Assembly (NCBI RefSeq): GCF_001429065.1
Contig: NZ_LMIB01000018.1
Location: forward strand, 147,533-211,532
Direction: 5' to 3'
Source of the DNA: Sphingomonas sp. Root710
GTDB lineage: Bacteria > Pseudomonadota > Alphaproteobacteria > Sphingomonadales > Sphingomonadaceae
DNA length: 64,000 nucleotides
The first letter of the stretch is position 1; each line of letters opens with the position of its first letter. The notes under the pieces are model-generated. The model searched no databases. It was not told the DNA's origin and saw only the letters and a program-made list of their open reading frames with translations. A program made the translations under genes and the position numbers. Below, one piece after another: positions 9,214 to 17,500 of this stretch.

Positions 9214-9306
9214 GAATATCTCAATCAGGCTGAGAGGAGAGTTGCGCGCCCATAGCAACGCACGCGTCAGGACGCAAAGTTGTGGGTTTCAGCTTTGCTG
9301 AAACAT

Positions 9307-9392
9307 GCGGTGCTAGCCCGCTCCCCCCCACCCAACCTCCCGATCCAGGATATGATATCGGGATGTTGGGTGGGGGAGCGGGCTGGCACCGC
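9307..9392. repeat. Large imperfect inverted repeat (arms about 36-38 bases) between lepA and the SH3-like gene
   Basis: The arms lie at 9307-9344 and 9357-9392 with a 12-base loop. Only two substitutions and a two-base difference in a C-run separate them. The C-rich arm begins GCGGTGCTAGCCCGCTCC and the opposite arm ends GGAGCGGGCTGGCACCGC. The element sits in a divergent 324-base spacer, so it is not a terminator of either flanking gene. It has the size and form of a short palindromic mobile element of MITE or REPIN type, or could form a long RNA hairpin. Apart from this, the spacer 9214-9537 shows only promoter-length DNA. Confidence 0.7.
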
Positions 9393-9537
9393 ACTTCCGC
9401 GTCAGCGGACAATAAGGCCGAATGTGCTTTTAATCATAGTAACCCGACCCGGTTTCGGGAATCTTCGGTGCCGTGACGGGGCGTGATTCGCGTTGGGGGG
9501 CTTCCGCTTCGTCCTGATATGAACGGGGGTTCTCACG

Positions 9538-10473
9538 ATGAAATACGTCCTTATGGCGGCGACCGCTGCCACTATGCTTTCCGCGCAACCCGCTTTCGCC
9601 GCCGACGAGGCGGTCGCACTGTCGAAGTGCGACAAGCCGATCGGTAGCATCGCCGTGGTCGATGGCGACACCCAGGGCTGGACCAAATATGGTCTCAACA
9701 GCCCACGCGACCTGATCGCGGCCATGGCGGTGCAGAGCGGCTGCTTCACGCTTCAGGCGGGTAGCAGCGGTGTCCCCGCCGACTTCCTGCTCAACGCGAT
9801 CGCCGGCGACAAAGAAGAGGTCGATCAGGGCACCAGCCTGGCCAAGACCGCGCTGACCGAAGGTCTCGTCCGTTCGGGCATGGCCAGCAAGATGATGGGC
9901 AGCGTGCCGTTCGGTGGCCAGGCGCTGAGTATGTTCGGCGGCTTCGGCGGCAAGAAGAAGACGATCGCCGCGGGCCTGCGCGTGATCAGCCCGGCGACCG
10001 GCCAGACCGTCGTCACCGGCAACGGCCAGCAGACCAAGACCCAGGTCTCCTTCGGTCCCAGCGGCCTCGTCGCCAGCAATCCGTGGGGCGACGCCGCGCG
10101 CGCGCAGATGGCGGCGATGGGCTATGGCGATCCCTATGCTGGCGGTTCGGGCGGCTATGGCGCGTCGAAGGACGGGCAGATGCTCGCCACCGCCTTCATC
10201 CTCGCCTTCAACAACGTCGTGGCGCAGCAGGCCGCGCTGGTCGCGGTCAAGCCCGCCGCCGGCGCCGCCAAGGCGACGACGGTCGCCACCACGCCCGGCT
10301 ACACCACCGCGATCGACACCAAGCTCTATGCCCAGGCGGCCAAGGGCGAAGTGGTCCGCGCGCTGCGCGCCGGCACGGTGCTGACCCCGAGCGGAGTCCG
10401 CGAGGGCCTGTTCGTCGAAGTCAGCGATGCCTATGGCACCAAGGGCTGGGTTTCGGTCGAAGACCTGAAATAG
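9538..10473 (+). CDS. Secreted protein with CsgG-like N-terminal part and C-terminal SH3-like domain
   Basis: The 311-residue product has a clear Sec signal peptide, MKYVLMAATAATMLSAQPAFA, cleaved near residue 21. The following part (SIAVVDGDTQGW, then later GLRVISPATGQTVVTGNG) recalls the CsgG/curli-assembly fold, with a glycine- and methionine-rich centre. The C-terminal about 60 residues (ALRAGTVLTPSGVREGLFVEVSDAYGTKGWVSVEDL) form a bacterial SH3-type domain, which often binds peptidoglycan. It is probably periplasmic or outer-membrane associated. A strong intrinsic terminator follows. The exact function is not known. Confidence 0.72.
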   Translation: MKYVLMAATAATMLSAQPAFAADEAVALSKCDKPIGSIAVVDGDTQGWTKYGLNSPRDLIAAMAVQSGCFTLQAGSSGVPADFLLNAIAGDKEEVDQGTSLAKTALTEGLVRSGMASKMMGSVPFGGQALSMFGGFGGKKKTIAAGLRVISPATGQTVVTGNGQQTKTQVSFGPSGLVASNPWGDAARAQMAAMGYGDPYAGGSGGYGASKDGQMLATAFILAFNNVVAQQAALVAVKPAAGAAKATTVATTPGYTTAIDTKLYAQAAKGEVVRALRAGTVLTPSGVREGLFVEVSDAYGTKGWVSVEDLK

Positions 10474-10498
10474 GCCTGCTGCCAGATCGGCTCAAATC

Positions 10499-10525
10499 GG
10501 GCGCCGGGAAACCGGCGCCCTTTTT
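10499..10525 (+). terminator. Intrinsic terminator after the SH3-like gene
   Basis: A perfect nine-base-pair GC stem (GGGCGCCGG / CCGGCGCCC) with a GAAA tetraloop is followed by five T residues. It lies 26 bases after the stop codon of the secreted SH3-like protein gene. Confidence 0.93.
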
Positions 10526-10703
10526 ATCGGCGTGGTCCTGGATCTCGTTTACCATCGGCTGCGACCGGGCATTCCCACGACGCGGCGGAAGGCCCGACAG
10601 CCGCGGGCAGGCGCTCATGCGCACCCGGCGCTTGTGCGGGCCATCCATAATTTTATAGGGCCCCTGGTACCGGACGACAGGAAGCAAAGGGACTGATGGC
10701 GCT

Positions 10704-11477
10704 ATGCATGACCAGGGCGGCGAAGTTTCGATGGCTGCACCGGAGCGGGTCGAGAATCCCGCCTTTTGTGTCGGGGCGCCCAAGTCGGGCACCCATTCGA
10801 TCGCCGAACTCTTCGGCGGCGCGATGCGCACCGCGCATGAGCCGCATGCACTCGGGATGATCCGGCTCATCCTCGCCAATCCCCGCCCCACCCTCAAGGA
10901 GCGCAGGGCCTATTTTTGGAACCGCCACGACAAGCTGCGGTTGCAACTCGAAAGCACCCACATGCTGGTCTTCTTCCTTGAAGAGCTGCTGGCCTGCTTT
11001 CCCAAGGCCCGCTTCCTGCTGACGGTGCGCGATCCAAGGTCGTGGCTAGACTCGTTCTTCAATCAGCAGCTGGGGACGCCGGTCCATGCCGAGTGGAAGC
11101 GCTTTCGCGACTACCGCTTCGGGCGCTCGCTTTACGGACATTTCCCCGGGGCCGAGATACTGCGCGATAACGGCCTATATCCCCTCGACAGCTATCTGGC
11201 CTATTGGGCGTGGCATAATGAGCGTGTCCTGCGGATCGTGCCGCCCGGGCAGCTGATGATCGTGCGCACCCCCGACATCGCGGCCAACGCGGCCCGGATG
11301 GCCGAGTATCTGGGCGTCGATCCCCAGCGGCTCGCTGAGCGAAAGACCCACGCCTTCAAGGCGGCCGCCCGGTTCGATCTGGTATCCAAGATCGATCCGG
11401 CCCTGCTGGAAGACCGGATCGCAGCCCATTGCGGCCACCTCATCAGGAAACTCGAAGCAAGAACTCTGCCCGCCTGA
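10704..11477 (+). CDS. Sulfotransferase-family protein
   Basis: The 257-residue product has the 5'-phosphosulfate-binding loop FCVGAPKSGTHSIAELF near residues 18-34 and the 3'-phosphate region LTVRDPRSWLDSFFNQ near residue 110, both hallmarks of PAPS-dependent sulfotransferases. Such enzymes move sulfate from PAPS to sugars, phenols or envelope glycans. It has no signal peptide. The ATG at 10704 is used, although the upstream ribosome-binding site is poor and the in-frame ATG ten codons later is possible. It is monocistronic, between a terminator and the catabolic region. The acceptor is unknown. Confidence 0.85.
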   Translation: MHDQGGEVSMAAPERVENPAFCVGAPKSGTHSIAELFGGAMRTAHEPHALGMIRLILANPRPTLKERRAYFWNRHDKLRLQLESTHMLVFFLEELLACFPKARFLLTVRDPRSWLDSFFNQQLGTPVHAEWKRFRDYRFGRSLYGHFPGAEILRDNGLYPLDSYLAYWAWHNERVLRIVPPGQLMIVRTPDIAANAARMAEYLGVDPQRLAERKTHAFKAAARFDLVSKIDPALLEDRIAAHCGHLIRKLEARTLPA

Positions 11478-11627
11478 CTATGGCCGCTGGGCCGAAGGCC
11501 CCGCGCGCCTGAAGAGCCCCGCCGAAGCGGAGGCCTTTCATCGCGCCTCTCCACGCAGAATGGTGCTGGCGAGGAGGTTCTAACGCGTCCCGATCCTCGA
11601 CCGCAACCATCGAGCAGCGGCGAAAGA

Positions 11628-12668
11628 TCAGCGCAGCTTCTCCGCCGCGATCATCTTCTGTAACAGCCGCCGCACCTTCACTGGCGCCACGTCGTTCGAC
11701 ATCAGCACCGGGTCTAGCGAGAAGAACTCGGCCTCCCCCATCTCCTGCTGGACGGCGGTGATGATCGGGCCATCTTCGGCCTCGAATGCCTGATGCATCG
11801 CCTGGATCTTCATCGTGTTATAGTCGGCATCGCTCTCGACATGGTTGCGCCGGGTCGCGAAGAAATAATGGGTCTTGAAGGCGTCCTCGGGCGTGCAGGT
11901 GTGGAGATCATACTGGCTCGTCGCCTCGGCAAAATCCTCGCTGTCCTGCACCGCGCCTACCGATAGCTGGATGTTGGCGGGGGCAGTCCAGGTGATGTCG
12001 AAATAATGGCGTGCCTCTTCCGCAGGACGCGGCAGGAAATTGGCGAAGATCATCATCGCCGGGGTCTGCGACCATTCCCAGCGGGCCGAGATGTGCGTCT
12101 CGCGCTCACGCACCTTCGGCACGATCGGGGACAGCTGGCCGCGCGTCGTGATGATCTCGCCATGGACATGGTCGATATGACTCAAGTCCATTACGTTATC
12201 GATGATCAGCTCGTAATTGACGTCCATGTGCATATAGGTCTGGGCGACGGCGTTCGGATGCCCCTCGTCCAGCGGCGAGAAATCGGGCAGCAGCGCGGGA
12301 TCGGCGTCGCTCTCGTCCATCCATATCCATAGGAAGCCATATTTCTCGATCAGCGGGAAACGCCGCACCTGGGCCGCGGCAGGGATGCGGCCATTGCCGT
12401 GCGGGTTATGGACGCACTGCCCTTCGGCGTTGAAGCGCAGCGCATGATAGGGGCAGGCGACCTCGTCGCCCTCGCGCTTGCCCATGTGCAGCGGCGCGAA
12501 ACGGTGCGGGCAGCGGTCGTGCAGCGCGACCGGCGATCCGTCTGCCAGCCGGTAGATCATCACGGAGGTACCCAGGATACGGCGGTGGAACAGCGCCTCT
12601 CCTGCCACTTCGGATGACATGGCGGCGACATACCAGGCCCGTTTGAGATATTCGAACGCGGAGGCCAT
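11628..12668 (-). CDS. Rieske non-heme iron oxygenase, dicamba/vanillate O-demethylase type (alpha subunit)
   Basis: The 346-residue product has the Rieske [2Fe-2S] motif with C53/H55 (DRCPHRFAPL) and C72/H75 (ACPYHALRF). The mononuclear iron site follows in the pattern of the family: N158, D161, H164 and H169 within DNVMDLSHIDHVHG. GQCVHNPHGNGRIP and the overall layout resemble dicamba O-demethylase and VanA. Such enzymes remove O-methyl groups or hydroxylate aromatic rings using O2 and electrons from a reductase. It is the last gene of the sigma-54 operon, behind the reductase gene. Confidence 0.93.
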   Translation of the reverse strand: MASAFEYLKRAWYVAAMSSEVAGEALFHRRILGTSVMIYRLADGSPVALHDRCPHRFAPLHMGKREGDEVACPYHALRFNAEGQCVHNPHGNGRIPAAAQVRRFPLIEKYGFLWIWMDESDADPALLPDFSPLDEGHPNAVAQTYMHMDVNYELIIDNVMDLSHIDHVHGEIITTRGQLSPIVPKVRERETHISARWEWSQTPAMMIFANFLPRPAEEARHYFDITWTAPANIQLSVGAVQDSEDFAEATSQYDLHTCTPEDAFKTHYFFATRRNHVESDADYNTMKIQAMHQAFEAEDGPIITAVQQEMGEAEFFSLDPVLMSNDVAPVKVRRLLQKMIAAEKLR

Positions 12669-12687
12669 GGCCTTTCTTCTCCCGATG

Positions 12688-13647
12688 CTAGAGCTGGATG
12701 ACGAGGCGCGGCGTCGCCGCGCGGGAACAACAGGGCGTGAAACAGTCGTTCGCCGCCTTTTCCTGATCCGACAGATAGGCGTCGCGATGATCGGGGATAC
12801 CGGCGGCGACGGTGGTGAGACAGGTGCCGCAAATCCCCTGTTCGCAGGAGAGCGGGATGCTGATGCCCGCGGCGGCGAGCGCGGCAGCCGCGCTCTGCCC
12901 GGCGGCGACGGGGACGATCAGGCCGCGTCCTTCGATCTCGAGCTCGAACGGGCGATCCCCTTCGGCCGATGGCGGCGGCGCGGCGAAGCGTTCGGAATGC
13001 AGCCGATCCTCGGCCCAGCCCCCCGCCCGCGCCCTGTCGAGCACGAAATCCATGAAGCCGTTGGGGCCGCAGATATAGAGGCGATGCCCTGGCTGCGGCG
13101 TGCCGAGCGTGGGCGCGGCATCGAAACTCGGCGGGATACGCTCGCCGACATGCAGCTGCCAGCGCCCCGCGAAGCGGGCCTCGCCGAGCCGGTCGACAAA
13201 GGCCGCGCGCTCGGCTGAGCGCACGAAATAATGCAGCTCGAAGCTGGCTCCCTCACAGGAGAGCTGTTCGGCCATCGCCAGTATCGGGGTAATCCCGATC
13301 CCGCCCGCCATCAGCACGATATGTTCGGCCTGTTGCAGCGCGAACAGGTTGCGCGGCGCGCTGATCCGCACCGCCTGGCCCTCCGCCAGCGCCTCATGCA
13401 CCGCACGCGATCCGCCCCGCCCCTGCCGGTCGAGCAGGACGCCGAGCTCATAGCGGTCCGGCGCACCCGGTGCGTTGCACAGCGAATATTGCCGCACCAC
13501 GCCGCCCGGCAGTTCGAGATCGACATGCGCGCCTGCGGTGAACGGCGGCAGCACCGCGCCGTCGACCGGCGCCAGCGACAGGCCGACGACATCCTCCGCC
13601 AGCCGCCTTCGCGCGGCGATCCGGACGGTGATCCAGTCGTCGCTCAC
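12688..13647 (-). CDS. VanB-type flavin/[2Fe-2S] oxidoreductase (electron donor for the Rieske oxygenases)
   Basis: The start is GTG 13647, which overlaps the TGA of the upstream oxygenase gene (GTGA); this gives 319 residues. Domains in order are an FMN-binding segment with RQYSLCNAP, an NAD-binding segment with GGIGITPILAMA and YICGPNGFM, and a C-terminal plant-type ferredoxin domain with CEQGICGTC and a distal cysteine. This is the phthalate dioxygenase reductase / VanB architecture. It passes electrons from NAD(P)H to the Rieske centres. One reductase lies between two oxygenase genes, so it may serve both. Confidence 0.93.
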   Translation of the reverse strand: MSDDWITVRIAARRRLAEDVVGLSLAPVDGAVLPPFTAGAHVDLELPGGVVRQYSLCNAPGAPDRYELGVLLDRQGRGGSRAVHEALAEGQAVRISAPRNLFALQQAEHIVLMAGGIGITPILAMAEQLSCEGASFELHYFVRSAERAAFVDRLGEARFAGRWQLHVGERIPPSFDAAPTLGTPQPGHRLYICGPNGFMDFVLDRARAGGWAEDRLHSERFAAPPPSAEGDRPFELEIEGRGLIVPVAAGQSAAAALAAAGISIPLSCEQGICGTCLTTVAAGIPDHRDAYLSDQEKAANDCFTPCCSRAATPRLVIQL

Positions 13648-14714
13648 GACGCCCGCTCCCGATCGGCGGCGGCACGCTCGGCGCCTTCCTCCTCGAGCAG
13701 CCGATCGAGCACCCACAGCATCCGTCCGGGCCCGGCGTCATGGACGATATCGACCTGCGGTGCGTCGGGATATTGCACCAGCCGCTCGCGCTGCCCCTCC
13801 AGGATGCGCTTATCCTCCAGAAAAGCGTCCATGTTGGTCCGGTGCATCAGGTCGACGATGCCGGGGAAGGCGGTCTCCCGGCTCGTTCCCCAGGAGAAAT
13901 AATAGTCGATCGACCCCTCGTCGCGCGGCGTCACCGCCTGGCTGGAAAAGGTGTCGAGCAGCAGCTTGCCCTTCGACGGCTCGCTGGGTGATCCGCCCTC
14001 TTCGGCCTCGTGCACCGCGAAGCTGAGGATGAAGTTGCACGGCACGGTCATCCGCACATGGACGTTGATGTCGAAGCGGGCATCCTCGGGAAACAGATGT
14101 TTGCCGAAGGCGGGCGCCGGCACCCCGCGCACACAGTAGCGCGTCTCGATCCCGCGCGGCTCAAGGCGATGGCGGGGCTTGATGAAGCCCCAATGGTCGC
14201 TGCCCGCGAAGGTCAGGCCATGGACCCAGGAGACATGGCTGAGGTCGGCGAGGTTGGCGATCTCCTCGCGATAGCCGGTGCCGACCCGCAGATGCGACGT
14301 CTTGAGCACCCAGTTCGGATCGGACGGGCCGATCGCGAAGCAGATCAGCTCCAGATCGGCCCGCGCCGGATCGCCCATCCACACCCAGATCCAGTTGTCC
14401 TTCTCGACCACCGGCAGGGTCTGGGCGACTGCGCCATCGGGGATGCGGTCCATGCCCGGCACCTGACGGCAGGCGCCGTCGGGACCGAACAACATGCCGT
14501 GGTACATGCAGCGGATCGCATCGCCTTCCTTGCGCCCGAGCGACAGCGGGGCCGACCGGTGCGGGCAGCGATCCTCCATCGCCACCAGCCGCCCCTCACC
14601 GGTCCGGTAGAGGAGGATCGAGCGCCCCGCGATCTTGCGCACCACCAGATCGGTGGCGCCGATCCCGACATCCTCGTCCCAGCCGGCGCAGTACCAGGCG
14701 TTCCTGACGAACAT
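13644..14714 (-). CDS. Rieske non-heme iron oxygenase, VanA-like (second alpha subunit)
   Basis: Start ATG 14714 is supported by GGGAGGG upstream; the extension to 14762 lies over the end of the receptor gene. The 356-residue product has Rieske ligands C50/H52 and C69/H72 and the catalytic pattern N154, D157, H160, H165 (ANLADLSHVSWVHG). It is clearly divergent from the other oxygenase in this operon, so the two probably act on different substrates or successive positions. No beta subunit is encoded nearby, as expected for VanA-type homotrimers. Its stop overlaps the reductase start. Confidence 0.93.
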   Translation of the reverse strand: MFVRNAWYCAGWDEDVGIGATDLVVRKIAGRSILLYRTGEGRLVAMEDRCPHRSAPLSLGRKEGDAIRCMYHGMLFGPDGACRQVPGMDRIPDGAVAQTLPVVEKDNWIWVWMGDPARADLELICFAIGPSDPNWVLKTSHLRVGTGYREEIANLADLSHVSWVHGLTFAGSDHWGFIKPRHRLEPRGIETRYCVRGVPAPAFGKHLFPEDARFDINVHVRMTVPCNFILSFAVHEAEEGGSPSEPSKGKLLLDTFSSQAVTPRDEGSIDYYFSWGTSRETAFPGIVDLMHRTNMDAFLEDKRILEGQRERLVQYPDAPQVDIVHDAGPGRMLWVLDRLLEEEGAERAAADRERAS

Positions 14715-14731
14715 CGCCCGACCCTCCCGGC

Positions 14732-17323
14732 TCAGAACTTGACGCCGAGCCGAGCGTACCACTCGGTCGGGCGGTTATAGGTTCCGAACAGCAGGCCGGC
14801 CGCGGTCTGATTGCCGCCGCTGACCAGATAGCGGTCGTTGGTAAGGTTCACGCCGCCCACGGTGAGCGTCCAGTGACCATCCGGCGCACGATAGCTGAGG
14901 CTGGCGTTGAGCTGGTCGGTGGCAGGGCGCAGCAGAGCGTAGGCGCGCTCGCTGTCGTTCCAGACCTTGCTGGTGCGGGTATAATCTATCAGCGCAACCA
15001 GCGCCCCGTCGTTCGGCAGCACATATTCGTAGCGCGGGCTGACGTTGAACTTCCACTTGGGTGTCTTGGGCAGCGGCGCGCCGGGGAAGACGCCCGCCTG
15101 CAACGCGTTGGGCGCGACCTGCGCCTGCGGCAGCACGCTGGTGTAATAGGCATCGCTATAACCGACCGAGGCGTTGAGGGTCAGGCCGTCGGCGGGTGCG
15201 GCGACCAGCTCGATCTCGAAGCCCTTGATGCGCGCATCGCCCGCATTCTGGATGGTCGGGGAGACGCCCTGCTGGAAGTTCAGCTGAATGCCGTCATATT
15301 TGGTGGTGAACACCGCCGCGTTGACTAGCAGCCGGCGGGAAAAGAATTCCGACTTCACACCCAGTTCGAAGCTCTCGGCCTTTTCAGGCGTAAAGCTCGC
15401 GGCATTGGGCAGCGGGTTCGACAGGCGCGTCGTCCAACCGCCGGTCTTGTAGCCGCGCGACCAGGAGCCATAGACCATGATGTCGCGGCTGGGATGCACC
15501 TGCACGCCCAGCTTCGGCGCGAAATTGTCGAACGTCGCATGCTGGGTGTCGGGCACATAATAACGCAACGGCTCGGTCGGTGACGGGAAGCCCAGCGCGG
15601 TGGTGCAGGGATCACCATAGACCGGGCAGTTGAACAGCTTGTAATTGAAGCCGTTCAGGTCGCTCTGCCCGCCGTTGAAATCCTTCTTCTCCTTTGTGTA
15701 GCGCGCGCCGGCGGTGAGGCTGATCAGCTCCGACAGCTCGTAATCGGCCTGCCCGAAAAAGGCGTAGTTCTCGGTGTGGAGCAGGTTCGGACCGAAGATC
15801 TGGAGCAGGCCCTGATCGAAGGTCACATAATCGTTCAGGAAGCTGCGTTCCTTGAAGTAATAGCCGCCCACGACATATTTGAGCTTGTCGTTGAGCGCAT
15901 GGCCCGTCAGCTGCAGTTCCTGGCTGAACTGCCAGTTCCTCAGCGAGAAGGAGAATTCGAGCGCGCGGAGCGGCGATCCGTCGGCGTCGAGACCGGTCGC
16001 CCATTTCAACCGGCGGTAACCGGTGATCGACTTGACGGCCAACGCGTCCGACAGCGTATAGTCGAGCGTCATCGACAGGCCCCAGACCCGCATGCGCGAG
16101 AAGTTCAGCCCGGTCGCATAGCTCTTGTCCTTGTCGGCAAGGATGTAACGGCTGTCATAGGGCAGCCGGTCGTTGCTGGGATCGGCGTCGACATTGACGC
16201 TGGCGAGCCCGCCGATCACCTGCCCGGGATTGAGCGGGGTGCCCCGCGCGCCGCACAGCGCCGTCGCGTTGCGCGCCGCGATCTCCGCCGTGGTCGATCC
16301 GATGCAGAAATTATAGAGGCCGGCGAAGTTGAAGCCGTTCGGTGCCAGGCCCGACGCTCCGTCGTACAGCGCCGTCGCGCCCAATCCCGGGATCACCAGT
16401 GCGCGGTCGGCGGTCGGCGCGAAGACGAAGGGCTGGCTCTCGGTCGTCGCCAGCAGCTTGTTGGCGGTGCCCTGCTGGTTCTGATGCAGATAGTCGCCCG
16501 AGATGCGGACGGTCAGCCGGTCGGTCGCTTCCCATTTCAGCTTGCCGCGCAGCGACCATTCGATCTGCCCGCCCTCCGTGGAGGAGCTGTCATAGCCATT
16601 GGCGCGGAAGGCGGCGTCGGGGTCGGTCGCGAAATTGCCCGATCCCGGATATTCGATCCGCTTCAGATAGCCGTCGCGCTTGCGCGACGATCCCGTCAGC
16701 GAGACGCCCAGCGTGTCGGTGATCGGCAGGTCGACGCTGGCGTTGATGTCCAGCCGGTTGAAGCGGCCGGTGGTGATGTCGCCCCGGAAGGAGAATTCCT
16801 TGCCCGGATCGCGGGTGACGACCGAGATGGCACCGCCGATCGTGTTGCGGCCGAACAGCGTGCCCTGCGGCCCCTTCAGCACCTCGATCCGCTCGACATC
16901 GGGCAGGTCCAGATTGGCACCGACGGTGCGGGCCAGATAGATGCCGTCCAGATAGACCCCGACACCGGGATCGAGGTTCGCTGCGAAGTCGTTCTGGCCG
17001 ATGCCGCGAATATAGGCCGACAGCACCGAACTCGATCCCGAAAAGGGCGTGCCGGCGTCCAGCGTCACGTTCGGCGCGATGTTCGACAGGCTGGCCACGT
17101 CGGCGACCGCGCGCTCCTTCAGCGCGTTGGCCGTGAACGCCGAAATGGCGATCGGCACATCCTGGACATTCTGGGCGCGCTTCTGCGCGGTGACGACGAT
17201 CTCCTCGATTCCGCTGGCACCGTCGGAGACATTTTCCGCCGGCGTTGCGGTCTGGGCCCACGACGCCGCCGGCATCAGCGCGAGCAGTGAGCTGGAGACA
17301 GCGAGAATCTCACGGTACGACAT
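14732..17323 (-). CDS. TonB-dependent outer-membrane receptor
   Basis: The 863-residue product has a signal peptide (cleavage after ASWA, about residue 23) and a plug domain. A TonB-box-like IEEIVVTAQKR follows near residue 40, then RIEVLKGPQGTLFGRNTIGGAI, the typical plug ending. The beta-barrel ends in an aromatic-rich strand, YARLGVKF. It is the first gene of the operon that encodes the two Rieske oxygenases and the reductase, so it probably imports their aromatic substrate across the outer membrane. A strong AGGAGGGG ribosome-binding site and a sigma-54 promoter precede it. Confidence 0.95.
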   Translation of the reverse strand: MSYREILAVSSSLLALMPAASWAQTATPAENVSDGASGIEEIVVTAQKRAQNVQDVPIAISAFTANALKERAVADVASLSNIAPNVTLDAGTPFSGSSSVLSAYIRGIGQNDFAANLDPGVGVYLDGIYLARTVGANLDLPDVERIEVLKGPQGTLFGRNTIGGAISVVTRDPGKEFSFRGDITTGRFNRLDINASVDLPITDTLGVSLTGSSRKRDGYLKRIEYPGSGNFATDPDAAFRANGYDSSSTEGGQIEWSLRGKLKWEATDRLTVRISGDYLHQNQQGTANKLLATTESQPFVFAPTADRALVIPGLGATALYDGASGLAPNGFNFAGLYNFCIGSTTAEIAARNATALCGARGTPLNPGQVIGGLASVNVDADPSNDRLPYDSRYILADKDKSYATGLNFSRMRVWGLSMTLDYTLSDALAVKSITGYRRLKWATGLDADGSPLRALEFSFSLRNWQFSQELQLTGHALNDKLKYVVGGYYFKERSFLNDYVTFDQGLLQIFGPNLLHTENYAFFGQADYELSELISLTAGARYTKEKKDFNGGQSDLNGFNYKLFNCPVYGDPCTTALGFPSPTEPLRYYVPDTQHATFDNFAPKLGVQVHPSRDIMVYGSWSRGYKTGGWTTRLSNPLPNAASFTPEKAESFELGVKSEFFSRRLLVNAAVFTTKYDGIQLNFQQGVSPTIQNAGDARIKGFEIELVAAPADGLTLNASVGYSDAYYTSVLPQAQVAPNALQAGVFPGAPLPKTPKWKFNVSPRYEYVLPNDGALVALIDYTRTSKVWNDSERAYALLRPATDQLNASLSYRAPDGHWTLTVGGVNLTNDRYLVSGGNQTAAGLLFGTYNRPTEWYARLGVKF

Positions 17324-17355
17324 ATTTCCCCTCCTCTGGTTCTGCCGACGTTAGG

Positions 17356-17371
17356 AGCAGGAAGCGTGCCA
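17356..17371 (-). promoter_or_regulatory. Sigma-54 (-24/-12) promoter of the receptor-Rieske operon
   Basis: On the minus strand the sequence reads TGGCACGCTTCCTGCT, which matches the sigma-54 consensus TGGCACG-N4-TTGCW at all but one position. The invariant GG and GC are at the correct 10-base separation. It lies about 33 bases before the receptor ATG, leaving room for a start site near 17344 and the ribosome-binding site. The divergent neighbour is a sigma-54 activator, which strongly supports function. Confidence 0.9.
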
Positions 17372-17500
17372 ACCCGGCGAAATGGCGCAAATCCGCCGAA
17401 CCGTTCGTGAGCGGCCTAACCTCCCCTTGTGTTTTTGCGGAAAAGTCAGCAGCCTCTAACGCATAACAACTGAAAATTCAGATTTCCCAGGGAGAGGCCG

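Noticed and set aside
7360-9255. A 631-codon open frame on the plus strand opposite lepA
   Set aside because: It mirrors lepA codon by codon and has an arginine/aspartate-rich, motif-free translation. lepA has all its GTPase motifs, so this is a shadow of GC-rich DNA.
10741-10765. Possible left copy of the tRNA-Leu end (GGTCGAGAA) as an attachment site
   Set aside because: Only nine bases match, it lies inside the sulfotransferase coding region, and no integrase is present.
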